From: Dyadobacter sp. CY261
GTDB taxonomy: Bacteria; Bacteroidota; Bacteroidia; Cytophagales; Spirosomataceae
Direction of reading: 5' to 3'
Length of the DNA: 64,000 nucleotides
Assembly: GCF_021440085.1 (NCBI RefSeq)
Contig: NZ_JAKCPW010000015.1
Location: 1 to 64,000, forward strand
Below the pieces are notes generated by a model. It made no database searches. It was not told the DNA's origin and worked only from the letters and a program-made list of their open reading frames with translations. A program made the position numbers and the translations under genes. Below are positions 17,399-27,039 of this stretch, piece after piece (within the stretch, counting starts at the first letter, position 1; every line of letters begins with the position of its first letter).

Positions 17399-18457
17399 AT
17401 GTATTATTTAAAGATATTCCTTGAAGTTGCCGGCTCTCTGGTCGTGCTGATGTCACTCGTCCCACTGATACGCAATGATTACTGGACATTCAGGGTTTTT
17501 GAATATCCGAGATTACAGAAACTGGTGCTCAGCGTGGCGATAGCCGGTGTTTATTTGAGCCTGTTCTTTTCTCAGGAAGTACGGGCGCTGCTGTTTTCCG
17601 GCGCATTCGTTCTGAATAGCCTCTACCTTTGCTACCTGATCTTTCCTTTTACACCCGTAGCAAAAAAGGCGATCCTGCCTGCCCAGTCGCATTTGCCCGA
17701 AAACAGAATCTCGATCTTGTCATCCAACGTCTTACAGGATAACAAAAATGCCAGCGGGTGCCTGAATCTCATCCGGAAATACGATCCGGACATTGTGCTG
17801 TTGCTGGAAACCGACCGTTTCTGGTACGAAAGCACTTTGGCGTTGCGTGAGAAATACCCTTATGAAATGCCGGTCCCGCTGGAAAATACGTATGGAATGC
17901 TGTTGTATTCAAGGTTGGAGCTTTCCGAAACGCAGGTCCGCCATCTGGTAGATGATGAAATTCCATCGATTAAAACGCTGGTAACCTTGCTTTCGGGCCA
18001 GAAAGTGCAGCTTTTTTGCGTGCATCCGACACCGCCTGTGCCAGGTGAAAATCTGCATTCCACCGAGCGCGACAAAGAACTTTTGCTAGTTGCGAAAGAA
18101 GTAAAAGCAAGCCGGTTACCATGCATTGTAGTGGGCGACCTGAATGACGTGGCGTGGTCCTACACCACCGATCTTTTTACCAAAATCAGTGGCTTGCTCG
18201 ATCCCCGTTTGGGGCGGGGGTTTTATAACACATTCCACGCGGGTATTCCGTTGCTACGCTTTCCGCTCGACCATGTTTTCTGCTCCACAGATTTCAAGCT
18301 TGTCGAAATCGCCCGGCTGGAAAATTTTTCGTCCGACCATTTCCCGATCCTTCTTTCGTTGCAGTACGAACCCGCGGCAAGCATCGAACAGGACGAGCCG
18401 GAAGCGGAGCCGGAAGATATCGCGCTGGCTAACGAGAAAATTTCCAAAGAATCATAA
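17399..18457 (+). CDS. membrane-anchored endonuclease/exonuclease/phosphatase-fold protein
   Basis: The 352-residue protein has three N-terminal membrane spans (about 5-25, 37-58, 62-85) and then an EEP domain: ILSSNVLQDN, DPDIVLLLETD (metal-binding Glu), VVGDLNDVAWS (Asp and Asn), PLDHVFCS and SSDHFPILLSL (catalytic His). The fold hydrolyses phosphodiesters in nucleic acids, lipids or sugar phosphates. Topology puts the domain either side of the inner membrane; I cannot decide which. The C-terminus is Glu/Asp-rich. A CE12 gene begins 2 bases after its stop, so translation is probably coupled. Confidence 0.8.
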   Translation: MYYLKIFLEVAGSLVVLMSLVPLIRNDYWTFRVFEYPRLQKLVLSVAIAGVYLSLFFSQEVRALLFSGAFVLNSLYLCYLIFPFTPVAKKAILPAQSHLPENRISILSSNVLQDNKNASGCLNLIRKYDPDIVLLLETDRFWYESTLALREKYPYEMPVPLENTYGMLLYSRLELSETQVRHLVDDEIPSIKTLVTLLSGQKVQLFCVHPTPPVPGENLHSTERDKELLLVAKEVKASRLPCIVVGDLNDVAWSYTTDLFTKISGLLDPRLGRGFYNTFHAGIPLLRFPLDHVFCSTDFKLVEIARLENFSSDHFPILLSLQYEPAASIEQDEPEAEPEDIALANEKISKES

Positions 18458-18459
18458 CC

Positions 18460-19212
18460 ATGCAACGCATATTCCGACATCTCGCAGGTTCTTGCTTTCT
18501 GCTGTTACTCAGTTTTATTCCGGCCGATCGGCCTGTTGTTATCTACCTGATCGGTGACTCGACCATGGCTATTAAACAGGTGCGCTATTATCCCGAGACT
18601 GGCTGGGGGATGCCTTTTGTTTACTTTTTTAATCAGAGCGTGAAAGTCGATAACCGTGCAATGAATGGGCGGAGCACGAAAACCTTTATCGAGGAAGGCC
18701 GCTGGCAGTCGGTGGCCGACAGTCTACGCGAAGGCGATTATGTGCTGATCCAGTTTGGGCACAATGATGAGGTGAAAACCAAGAAAAGTTACATCGACGA
18801 AGTCGGCTACCAGAAAAACCTGATTCGCTTTATCGAAGAGACGCGTGCCAAAAAAGCTAATCCGGTACTGATTACACCGGTAGCAAGAAGAAGCTTCGAC
18901 GCCAAAGGCAAAATCCAGGAGACACACGCGGTCTATTCACAACTAGTAAGGGACGTAGCGGCCGCACAGCATACTCCGTTAATAGACCTTGACAAAAAAA
19001 GCCAGGAATTGCTGCAAAAGATGGGCGTGGAAAATTCTAAAATGCTATTTCTGCATATGGCACCGGGCGAGCATCCCAACTATCCCGAAGGAAAAGAGGA
19101 CAATACCCATTTCAACGAGCTTGGTGCCCGGAAAATGGCGGAGTTGGTACTTGCAGACCTAAAGGCGTTGAAGCTCGGCCTCGCAGAGCGCGTGGTGATC
19201 CCCGCCCCCTGA
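18460..19212 (+). CDS. CE12-like rhamnogalacturonan acetylesterase
   Basis: The 250-residue protein has a signal peptide (about 1-23) and then an SGNH hydrolase core. Block I is LIGDSTM with the nucleophile serine, block III is QFGHNDE, and block V is DNTHFNELGA with the Asp-His pair. NRAMNGRSTKTF is characteristic of carbohydrate esterase family 12, which deacetylates rhamnogalacturonan I or xylan. Rhamnosidase and polygalacturonase genes in the window favour pectin. It is tightly coupled to the preceding EEP gene. Confidence 0.88.
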   Translation: MQRIFRHLAGSCFLLLLSFIPADRPVVIYLIGDSTMAIKQVRYYPETGWGMPFVYFFNQSVKVDNRAMNGRSTKTFIEEGRWQSVADSLREGDYVLIQFGHNDEVKTKKSYIDEVGYQKNLIRFIEETRAKKANPVLITPVARRSFDAKGKIQETHAVYSQLVRDVAAAQHTPLIDLDKKSQELLQKMGVENSKMLFLHMAPGEHPNYPEGKEDNTHFNELGARKMAELVLADLKALKLGLAERVVIPAP

Positions 19213-19557
19213 CCCCCGGAAAACACCTGTTTTTACATAACACGTGTTTACACGCTTACATGCTCACCAAAGTTTGCGGAATTTTGAAATGTCAAGTTAG
19301 TGACAAAGGGTGCTGGGTTGGCGTATCAGAAGGCCCTGGTCTTTTCGGGCGCTACTCTCACTTTGTCAGCATTCTAAAAACCAAAAATCAAAAAGAATCA
19401 TAACCAAACCGCTAAATCGAACTTTTTCTACTTTTTATGAGAATTAGTTACATTCCTACCCTTCGCTAGGTATATTGCTTTTCTGTTGTGTCAGTCCGCG
19501 TTAGATGGCACAAAAGGAAAGCAATACCTTTTTTATCAACCTCTTAATCAGCGAAAC
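19213..19557. other. intergenic region, nothing recognised
   Basis: This 345-base spacer follows the CE12 gene. It contains no gene, no clear T-tailed hairpin and no exact TAnnTTTG box that I can find. Confidence 0.4.
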
Positions 19558-20238
19558 ATGTCGAAATTTATCAGCGACGAGCTCTTTGCAAAATGGGCCG
19601 CCCAGTGGCAGGCATTGGAACACAGCCGCGAACCTTTCAACTTTTTTAAATCAGGGGATCAGCTACTTCTGGGTGATTATTTTGACAGTGCCGACCTGGA
19701 AACATTGGTATCAACGCCCGGCATTACCGTTATAAAGGTCCGCTTCGGATTTGACACGGAAGAAAAGCAATTCAAACTGGTGTTGTTCGGTGTCGACAGC
19801 GCCGGACAAATCATTACGCCGTACTATGCACATGCGCCGGCCGATTTCCGTCCGTCCGGCGATGGCCCGGGCGGAAATGTGCCCGACGTTTTGGCAAAAC
19901 AATGGATCCGATACTGGGAAGAAAAAGGGCATGCCGACGATATCACCAGCACGCTGTTCCGCAGCCAGTACGGCTTTTTGAATGGTTACAATTATCCGGT
20001 GAAAGAGCTGATCGCCGCGCTCTTCAATTTTACGAAAATGCCTAAGTACTACATCCGGTTTGTGCTACACCGGTATTTTAAATTCGCGGAGGAACCGGGA
20101 ATCGGGGATTTGGAGGCTTCTTACACTTTCGGACTACTATTTCAGGCTATCCCCGACCAGAAGGAAAGCGGTCTGATAGGCCCCGACGCCGACAGCGGCT
20201 ATTACGACCTGAGCGCCCCTTGCCCACGTACTTGCTAA
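19558..20238 (+). CDS. hypothetical cytoplasmic protein
   Basis: The 226-residue product has no signal peptide or membrane span and matches no family I recognise. ATG at 19558 gives a natural start (MSKFISDELFAKWAAQW). The central part is beta-rich with KVRFGFDTEEKQFKLVLFGV, and the C-terminal half contains KMPKYYIRFVLHRYF. Codon use is like its neighbours. It ends before a large bidirectional hairpin facing the GH106 gene. Function is unknown. Confidence 0.75.
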   Translation: MSKFISDELFAKWAAQWQALEHSREPFNFFKSGDQLLLGDYFDSADLETLVSTPGITVIKVRFGFDTEEKQFKLVLFGVDSAGQIITPYYAHAPADFRPSGDGPGGNVPDVLAKQWIRYWEEKGHADDITSTLFRSQYGFLNGYNYPVKELIAALFNFTKMPKYYIRFVLHRYFKFAEEPGIGDLEASYTFGLLFQAIPDQKESGLIGPDADSGYYDLSAPCPRTC

Positions 20239-20246
20239 TCTTTGTT

Positions 20247-20289
20247 GTCATGTGTAGTCAGGGGTTGATAACCTATGACTACACATGAC
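20247..20289. terminator. bidirectional hairpin between convergent genes
   Basis: A perfect 14-bp inverted repeat (20247-20260 and 20276-20289), extended by an inner GGTT/AACC pair, lies between the hypothetical gene and the GH106 gene. It has no long T-tract but could serve both strands. Confidence 0.6.
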
Positions 20290-20303
20290 TGTTTACTCAT
20301 CTT

Positions 20304-23300
20304 TTACTTGCCAGGCGTTGCGGCCACCAGTTTCACCGGCCCGAGCAGACCGCTGGGTTGCAAGGGTGAATCGGGTTTGTAAAAAGGCATGGTTGTATAC
20401 GTGATTTTCGTTGTCATGCCGGGTTGTGCGTCGCCGATCAGGCGGTTCACCCAAGTATTGGTAACCTTGATCTGAATGTTGTTCGCCCCCCGTTTCAAAG
20501 CATCGGTCACGTCGATCCGGAAAGGTTTTTTCCAGGTAATGCCCACATTCTTGCCATTCACAATCACTTCCGCCAGGTTTTTTACATCGCCCAGGTCCAG
20601 CCAGTAGCGGGCATTTTTTGCGATCGCGGGTGCATTCAAGATGTTTTCGTAAGTGGCGGTGCCCGAAAAATACTTGATACCCGCATCGGCATTTTCCGAA
20701 AGCGATGCCAGGGCATTCAGCTGGGTTTGTGCCGGAGCGCCCAGGCCTGGTTGGAAAGTCACTTTCCATGCGCTGCTGATGTCCGCTACGGCCGCTTCGG
20801 TCATGACAGGTTCGGTATAGGAATTGGCTGCTGCATTACCACTGAAAACAAGGAAATACGCTTGCCACGATTCGAATTTTAGCGGAACTGTAGTCCGGCC
20901 GTCGGCAATGCGGTAGGAAACTTTGCTCATTTTGCCCGTTTCTGGGTTCCAGAGCATCGGGACTTTTCCGCTTATCCGAAAGCTGATCTGCGCTTCATTG
21001 GGGTCATTGCTGCGGTTGTCGAGCCAATAAATGTCGCTGTCAGCGGTTTGACGGTGCACGTACAGGATTTTTGCTTTTTCACCTGTGATGCTTACGTCTT
21101 TGGGCGTTATGCTGTTCAGAACGGTTTCAAGCGGCTGGGTAGAAACATTGGGATTTCCCCAAATCTTGTTTACCAATGCGCCAAAGGCTGTTGTATCGTC
21201 GTTCAGGCTGGGAGAGCGCTCCGGTTTCACTCCAGCCACTTTCATTCCGGCATCCACCAACTCGCCAATCTTTTGCAGGACCGGCAATGTCATATTCCGG
21301 GCTGTCGAATCCAGTACGAGTAACCGGTACTGCTGACCGCTCGTCGTTACAATGGTTCCTTTTTCTACTTTCAATTGGTTTTTGATCACATTGGCATTGG
21401 CAAAATCGAAAGCATAGCCTGCCGGGATAGCAGGTAGTTTTTGCGTTGAAATCTGCGTGATATTGGAGTTTTCACCATAGTAATAAAGCACATCTACGAC
21501 TGGTTTGCCCTGTTGCAACATGTAACAACTCCTGCCAAGATAGCCCATCCACGCTTTTCCTTGCTCGGCCCAGGTTTCCTGTCGTGTAAAATACTGTCCG
21601 AATGGCCCGAGTGAGAAGCCGGGTTTTTTATCATCCAGCGGCTGGTGAACGGACGTGTGGATCACGAACCGGTTAAGCCCCGACGCCATTTCCAGGTCGG
21701 CGGTGCGCTTCAATTTTTCGGGATACCAGGTAAATGCATTGCCTACTGATGTCATCGATTCCGCAGCGACAATATTCTGGCCATAAATATGTGCTACCGA
21801 AGCTGATTCCCGGATATCTGCCTCGCTGCGGACCTCTTCATCGGCACCGCCCGCGAGACTGCCCGGAGTCCACATGGCCGCCATCGGGATATCGGCCTTG
21901 CGTTTTACGTCCATTCCGTCGGCGAGGTAAATGCGCCCGCCCTCATGAGATTCGGTATAACGCTTCATGCCGCGGGCTTTCAATGCATCGCCGATCGTTT
22001 CATAATGGTTCTCGACGATCAGCTCACCGATGGTTTTTCGGAAATCCCACAAAAAACGGTCGCTCTCACCAGCGCTCTTCACTACTATACCGGTAAGCAC
22101 GGGAATCCACGGAGTAATGTCATACCCGCGACGCTTCCTGAATTCCTGGGGCAAGGCTTTTGTCCACGTCATATGGCCGGCCTCGTAGCTGTCGAGCACC
22201 ATGAATTGTAACCCTTTCGCACCCATTTGTCCGCCGGTGGCATCTTTGTACATGTCCAGGTAGGTATTAATGTAATTGTTCACAGCATCCTTGTCGAGCT
22301 TATCCACTTCAAGGCCGGTAGCTTCTGGTGACGCGGGATGGTTTTTACGCCCCGTAAGCGAATATCCCAGGCGCACTACCACCCAATTGCCTGCGGGAGG
22401 CGTCCAGTTCAGACTCCCGTCGGCGCTCATTTTGGAAGTAAGGTCCACGACGTCGGTCACCGGGACGGCATCCGCATTGGTCTGGATAAAGGATGTTGTG
22501 TTTTCTCTCCACGGACTGAAACCGGCTTTTTCCTCGAACTGGTCCATCCGGTCGGTGTTATGGAACACGATTTCGGCGACCTGCACGCCTTCCGGCTTGG
22601 CTGGCTGCGCACTCCCGCCAAACATCGCTGCGAATGGACTGGATGGCGGCGGGAGGGTTTTGAATGCAATGCGGAAGAATTTCGCGGTAACCGGTGCAAA
22701 GCCAATCGTGTTTTGAGGTATAGTGCTTCCTTTGATAGGTGCTACATCCCGGAAGGTAACCCCATCTTCGCTCACCTTCAATGTGCGGTTGTTGGGTGCG
22801 CCATTAAATTCCGCCAATGCCCCGCCCGAGCTTGCGCCTACGATAGTCAATGCCTTGAAAGTCTGCGGAGTGTCAAATTCGTATTGAATCCACATGTCCT
22901 GGCCGACTTCCATGGGCGGGAGCAAGGCTGTTTTAGCCAGATCACCGTCAGTCAATGCGGCGACGGCGAACGTACCACCGCTCGATGTTACTTTCGGGTT
23001 CAGGGTGGTCATGAGCTTGTCGGTGGTGGGCAGCCGGTAGGCAATCACTGCGGCGTCGGCATAGTAGTCCGGGACTTCGCCGTTGGGGCCGGTAATACCT
23101 CCCTCAGCAGGCAATGGCACGTTCTGGAATTTACCTGCAACGGGTTTGGCTTGCGGCAGTTTGCCTGTGAACGCCTGCCCGCCTGCTAAGCGTGTTTCGG
23201 TCCATACATACTTTTTCATCGCGTCACTTGCGGGCACCCAGGGCCCGCCTGTGACGCTCCATCCGGGTGACCCGGCGATCGCCATTTCAAGCCCGAGCTT

Positions 23301-23606
23301 CTGAGCCAGATCGGTGGTATGTTTGAATGCATCCTTCCACTCGGGTGTCATGAATACCAGTTTCTTCGGGGTCACATTCGGTGTAAAAAGGCTTGCATCG
23401 AAATTCTGGAAACCGCCTATGCCTACACGTTTCATCCATTCCAGGTCTTTGGTAATACCCTCTTTTGTAACATTACCATTCATCCAATGCCACCACACAC
23501 GCGGTTTGGCAGCGTCGGGAGGGGTTTGAAAGCCTTGTTGCAGGGTTGCATTTTGTCCAAAGGCGAGCGCGGGAAGCGCCCAGGCGAGAAGCGCGAATTT
23601 CTTCAT
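20304..23606 (-). CDS. GH106-like alpha-L-rhamnosidase
   Basis: The 1100-residue secreted protein has a signal peptide (about 1-17, LPALAFGQ) followed by the GH106 start QTPPDAAKPRVWWHWMNGNV, then VTKEGITKDLEWMKRVGIGG and MAIAGSPGWSVTGGPWVP. A central barrel with glutamate-rich segments (GLEVDKLDKDAV, ESHEGGRIYLADG) and a C-terminal galactose-binding-like sandwich (about 1000-1085) match the family's length and order. GH106 enzymes release terminal alpha-L-rhamnose from pectin rhamnogalacturonan. Proximity to CE12 supports this substrate. It is transcribed alone. Confidence 0.88.
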   Translation of the reverse strand: MKKFALLAWALPALAFGQNATLQQGFQTPPDAAKPRVWWHWMNGNVTKEGITKDLEWMKRVGIGGFQNFDASLFTPNVTPKKLVFMTPEWKDAFKHTTDLAQKLGLEMAIAGSPGWSVTGGPWVPASDAMKKYVWTETRLAGGQAFTGKLPQAKPVAGKFQNVPLPAEGGITGPNGEVPDYYADAAVIAYRLPTTDKLMTTLNPKVTSSGGTFAVAALTDGDLAKTALLPPMEVGQDMWIQYEFDTPQTFKALTIVGASSGGALAEFNGAPNNRTLKVSEDGVTFRDVAPIKGSTIPQNTIGFAPVTAKFFRIAFKTLPPPSSPFAAMFGGSAQPAKPEGVQVAEIVFHNTDRMDQFEEKAGFSPWRENTTSFIQTNADAVPVTDVVDLTSKMSADGSLNWTPPAGNWVVVRLGYSLTGRKNHPASPEATGLEVDKLDKDAVNNYINTYLDMYKDATGGQMGAKGLQFMVLDSYEAGHMTWTKALPQEFRKRRGYDITPWIPVLTGIVVKSAGESDRFLWDFRKTIGELIVENHYETIGDALKARGMKRYTESHEGGRIYLADGMDVKRKADIPMAAMWTPGSLAGGADEEVRSEADIRESASVAHIYGQNIVAAESMTSVGNAFTWYPEKLKRTADLEMASGLNRFVIHTSVHQPLDDKKPGFSLGPFGQYFTRQETWAEQGKAWMGYLGRSCYMLQQGKPVVDVLYYYGENSNITQISTQKLPAIPAGYAFDFANANVIKNQLKVEKGTIVTTSGQQYRLLVLDSTARNMTLPVLQKIGELVDAGMKVAGVKPERSPSLNDDTTAFGALVNKIWGNPNVSTQPLETVLNSITPKDVSITGEKAKILYVHRQTADSDIYWLDNRSNDPNEAQISFRISGKVPMLWNPETGKMSKVSYRIADGRTTVPLKFESWQAYFLVFSGNAAANSYTEPVMTEAAVADISSAWKVTFQPGLGAPAQTQLNALASLSENADAGIKYFSGTATYENILNAPAIAKNARYWLDLGDVKNLAEVIVNGKNVGITWKKPFRIDVTDALKRGANNIQIKVTNTWVNRLIGDAQPGMTTKITYTTMPFYKPDSPLQPSGLLGPVKLVAATPGK

Positions 23607-23765
23607 GGTAATATGCTGATTTACTGCCGGGATATGAACGGTCCGGATGGTGAAGCGGCTTTTCGTTATGATCTACTCATAAGACTTTGAGGGGATTTTT
23701 TTAGATATTGCTAATGCAATCGATCTCACTCAACATTCCTTTTCTATGGAATGTTTTGTATTTAA

Positions 23766-23984
23766 GGGTTATCTCAGAAGGACTTGGCCGAAATGCTGGG
23801 TAAGAAGGAATCACAGGTGAGCAAGTGGGTGACCGGGACGCATAACTTCACGATCAAGACACTCGCATTGCCTGAAGTAAAACCGGGCATACCAATTTTT
23901 CAAGTTTCGAGTGGAGCCATCCAATCTGATAAGAAGGAAATGGAAGAGGAGGTTAATGCCACACTTTTTACACCAGCAAAAAAA
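23766..23984 (+). pseudogene. remnant of an XRE-type HTH antitoxin-like gene
   Basis: Directly after an in-frame TAA (23763-23765) the frame reads GLSQKDLAEMLGKKESQVSK and continues WVTGTHNFTIKTLA. This is a clear XRE helix-turn-helix core of the type in HigA-like antitoxins of Bacteroidota. The expected N-terminal ~30 residues are gone, there is no ATG, and the continuation LPEVKPGIPIFQV departs from the usual helix. The frame then runs into the terminator of the TonB gene. I read it as a decayed copy; no toxin partner remains nearby. Confidence 0.6.
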
Positions 23985-24014
23985 TCAGGACGCCTCTATG
24001 TAGAGACGCCCTGA
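23978..24014 (-). terminator. terminator of the TonB-dependent receptor gene
   Basis: On the minus strand a 14-bp stem with two G-U wobbles (23985-23998 and 24001-24014) and a two-base turn is followed by seven Ts. It lies about 40 bases after the receptor stop codon. Confidence 0.8.
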
Positions 24015-24054
24015 TCAGCAGTGTTATAATAATTCGTTTTACTTTTCTGAAATC

Positions 24055-26619
24055 TTAGAAAGAGTAGCGCAATGTTACCCCGTAAGTCCGCTGGTCGCCT
24101 ACGATACCCGCGTATTGACCGTAGCTTCCTGGTGCTGCGAGGAGCAATTCATAGTAATCTTTGTTAAATACGTTTCTAGCCCACACAAAGAAAGAAATGC
24201 CATTGGATGCTCTGAAACCCAGGCGGCCGTTGGTCAATGAGTAACCGTCGATGTTCAGGTATTTCGAAGGGGACGGGTTTGAAGAGAATTCCGAACGTGC
24301 AAACACGTCTACACCCAGGAAGTAGTTGCCCTTCAAGCCGAGGAACGTGCCTTTTAAAGTTCCTTCACCACCCACAGAACCCGACCATTTAGAGATACCA
24401 GGCAGTCGGCCACCCGAAATATCCTTAAAAGCCTGCTCGCCACCTACTTCTTCCAGAGGCACAGGCGCATTTTTGAATGATACATATTTACCATCGGTAT
24501 AAGCGACTGACGCGTTGAACGACAGATGGCTGAAACGGATGTTACCGTCCAGTTCCACACCTTGTACGCGCACCTTCTCCGCATTGGCAAGGTAGCCGCG
24601 GTTAACACCTGGCTCAGGAGTCTGTACCTGCGTCTGGAAATCCTTGATGTCGGAACGGTACAGGGTCAGGTTCAAGACCGAATTAGCCGATGGTTTGGTT
24701 TTGATACCCAGTTCTTTGTGCTCCACGTGCTCGGGCTTTACATTGGCGAGGTCGAGCAGAACGGCGCCGTTGGCGGTTGGCAAACCACCCACGTTCACAC
24801 CGATAGGCTTGTAACCGATCGAGTAGGTCGCGAAGGCATTCAGGCGGTTGCTGGCTTTATATTGAAGCGACAACTGACCGGAGAAATTACCCTGATCATA
24901 ATCGGTATCAAATGCCTGATCAGTATACACGAGGCGTTTGAGCGCCAGCAATGCCGGATCGGTTGTTTGCAAACCGCCGTAAGTTTCTCTTTTATAGTTT
25001 ACAACCTTTTTGTCGTAGTTGTAACGTACACCGGGCAATATGTGAAATTTGTCGGTGATAGCCCAGTCTGCGTTTGCAAAAACGGCCAAGCTGGTACTTT
25101 TAATACGGTTGGTTGTACGGATACCGAAGTTATCGAACAAGCCCGGTGTTTTCCAAAGCTCGCTGGTGGTGCTTTGGGCGAACCGCCATTGTGCCGAACC
25201 TGCTTCCTCTGTTTGTACAGGATCCGATTTCAGATCTTGCCAAAGGCCGAACAGACCTACTACACCGCTGATTTTGTTGGAAACTTTACCTGAGTAACGA
25301 ATCTCCTGTGACCACTGGTCATGCACAGAGTTACCGGATGAAATTGTGAAAACAGGAATCCCAAGGTAATCGCGGTCGTTAAGAGGCACCCATTTCCAAA
25401 AACGCCATGCCGAAGTAGCGGTAAGTGTTCCGTTTCCGATTTTGATGTCTGCATTGGCTGACACGCCACCCAGTCTGTTATCTGCTTTGGAAGGCGTGTC
25501 CAAATCCAGTTTACGTTCGAATGCGCTGGAATAGGGGATTTTGTAACCCAGGTCGGCGATGATTGCGTCGAACTGGCGGTATGCGGCACGTTTCGTTGGC
25601 ACCACACCTGCTACCGGCCAACCGTATCCATTCGGTTTCTGGTCGGAAACATCACCGATCACGGTAATGTTGACTTTGCTGCTAGGTTGGTAAAGGATCT
25701 GACCGCGTACCCCGATGTTGTTGATGTCGTTGATCGGCTGCTGCGTGTGCTCATTGAAGAACAGGCCGTTACGTTGCGTTCCTGTAAATGAAACCCTAGC
25801 TGCCAGTTTCTTGCTGATGGGGCCGGTGAAAGAGCCTTTGGCCTGGATATAACCGAAGTTACCATAGCTCAATTCGAAGCTGCCGCCCGGATCGAAGCTT
25901 GCTCCGCGGGTTGTGATGTTGAATGCACCGGAAGTGGTGTTTTTACCAAAGAGCGTTCCCTGAGGTCCACGCAATACTTCAATGCGTTCGATATCAATGA
26001 AATCCAGTGCAGTAGCGGCAGGACGTGCATAATAAACGCCATCCACATAAAAACCTACACCCGGATCGATACCGTCGTTGGTCAGACCGTAAGTCGAGCC
26101 CAAACCGCGTATGTTCAATGTCGTGTTACGTGCGTTGGACACATATAGTTGAACGGTCGGAACGAGTTCTTTCAAACGGTTTACGTTGAACGCACCCGCA
26201 TCTTCCGCTGTCGATCCACGGATCACAGTAATAGGAATGGGTACTTCCTGCGCATTTTCCTGACGGCGACGCGAAGAAATGATCACGTCTTCGAGATTGC
26301 CAGCCGAGGCGTCGAGCTTGATGGTGACGCCGCTTCCTTCAACCACGACTTCTTTTTTAATATAACCCAAAAAGGAAACAATGAGTGTAAAAGGGAGTTT
26401 CTGACCCGTTACCAGCTGGAACTGTCCGTTCGCATCTGTTGCCGATCCATTGGTGGTGCCTTTAATTGTCACCGTTGCGCCGATGAGCGGCGAGTCATTA
26501 GCGGCGTCCAGGACAGTACCTGAAACGGTCGCATTGACAATGGGCGGATTCTGCGCCTGAGCAGCAAGAGAGATGAGTAGAATTGCGAAGCTGAATAGGG
26601 TCTTTAAAGATGTCTTCAT
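24055..26619 (-). CDS. TonB-dependent outer-membrane receptor (no SusD partner)
   Basis: The 854-residue protein has a signal peptide (1-22, AAQAQ), a carboxypeptidase-like beta-sandwich (about 28-110), a plug domain with IRGLGSTYGLTNDGIDPGVG and EVLRGPQGTLFGKNTTSGAF, and a 22-stranded barrel ending in ...GVTLRYSF with a terminal Phe. It is shorter than SusC proteins (about 1000) and lacks an adjacent SusD gene, so it resembles the siderophore/oligosaccharide class. A sulfatase and DoxX gene follow on the other side. The substrate cannot be read from the sequence. Confidence 0.92.
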   Translation of the reverse strand: MKTSLKTLFSFAILLISLAAQAQNPPIVNATVSGTVLDAANDSPLIGATVTIKGTTNGSATDANGQFQLVTGQKLPFTLIVSFLGYIKKEVVVEGSGVTIKLDASAGNLEDVIISSRRRQENAQEVPIPITVIRGSTAEDAGAFNVNRLKELVPTVQLYVSNARNTTLNIRGLGSTYGLTNDGIDPGVGFYVDGVYYARPAATALDFIDIERIEVLRGPQGTLFGKNTTSGAFNITTRGASFDPGGSFELSYGNFGYIQAKGSFTGPISKKLAARVSFTGTQRNGLFFNEHTQQPINDINNIGVRGQILYQPSSKVNITVIGDVSDQKPNGYGWPVAGVVPTKRAAYRQFDAIIADLGYKIPYSSAFERKLDLDTPSKADNRLGGVSANADIKIGNGTLTATSAWRFWKWVPLNDRDYLGIPVFTISSGNSVHDQWSQEIRYSGKVSNKISGVVGLFGLWQDLKSDPVQTEEAGSAQWRFAQSTTSELWKTPGLFDNFGIRTTNRIKSTSLAVFANADWAITDKFHILPGVRYNYDKKVVNYKRETYGGLQTTDPALLALKRLVYTDQAFDTDYDQGNFSGQLSLQYKASNRLNAFATYSIGYKPIGVNVGGLPTANGAVLLDLANVKPEHVEHKELGIKTKPSANSVLNLTLYRSDIKDFQTQVQTPEPGVNRGYLANAEKVRVQGVELDGNIRFSHLSFNASVAYTDGKYVSFKNAPVPLEEVGGEQAFKDISGGRLPGISKWSGSVGGEGTLKGTFLGLKGNYFLGVDVFARSEFSSNPSPSKYLNIDGYSLTNGRLGFRASNGISFFVWARNVFNKDYYELLLAAPGSYGQYAGIVGDQRTYGVTLRYSF

Positions 26620-26768
26620 AAATGAGGATTTGCTTTACTGTTTTCGATGGTGTTCATGAGTGGTGGTTACTGCAAAACAGCCTGTGTTATCGCTGTTTAT
26701 AAAATGGCTGACAACAACAGTAAGGTATAATCGGTGGCTTCATATTGTAGGGATTGTAAGTTCAGTCA

Positions 26769-26776
26769 CAAAGCTA
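26769..26776 (-). promoter_or_regulatory. candidate -7 box TAGCTTTG for the TonB receptor
   Basis: The minus-strand sequence matches TAnnTTTG exactly. No clear TTG is seen at the -33 position. The predicted leader would be about 140 bases. Confidence 0.3.
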
Positions 26777-26974
26777 TCAATATTATTTAATATATAGAAA
26801 TAGTAGAGTAGTAGTTTTTGTGAAAATATTGGATTAAATGCGGTTGTATATGCATTTTTTTGAATTTATATAATTGATAATCAATAAGATATACGGGTGT
26901 TGTTTTCTAACGATTTTTGTACTCTTATGGACGATTGTGATAATTGACCTGTGTTTCGGCAAAGCATTTCAAAC

Positions 26975-27002
26975 AAAAAAGGCCGGGAGCATCGTCCCGG
27001 CC
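26975..27002 (-). terminator. terminator downstream of the DoxX-like gene
   Basis: A perfect 8-bp G/C stem (26981-26988 and 26995-27002) with a six-base loop is followed by six Ts on the minus strand. Confidence 0.75.
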
Positions 27003-27039
27003 CTGTCACTTCCACTTTTCAAACACTATTTCAAATGCT

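Noticed and set aside
22338..23189. 283-codon plus-strand frame inside the GH106 gene
   Set aside because: Antisense shadow of a high-GC gene; no domain and no promoter or start context.
20304..23606. GH2-type beta-galactosidase
   Set aside because: The C-terminal sandwich is similar, but the N-terminal W-W-H-W-M-N-G and E-G-I-T-K-D-L motifs are those of GH106.
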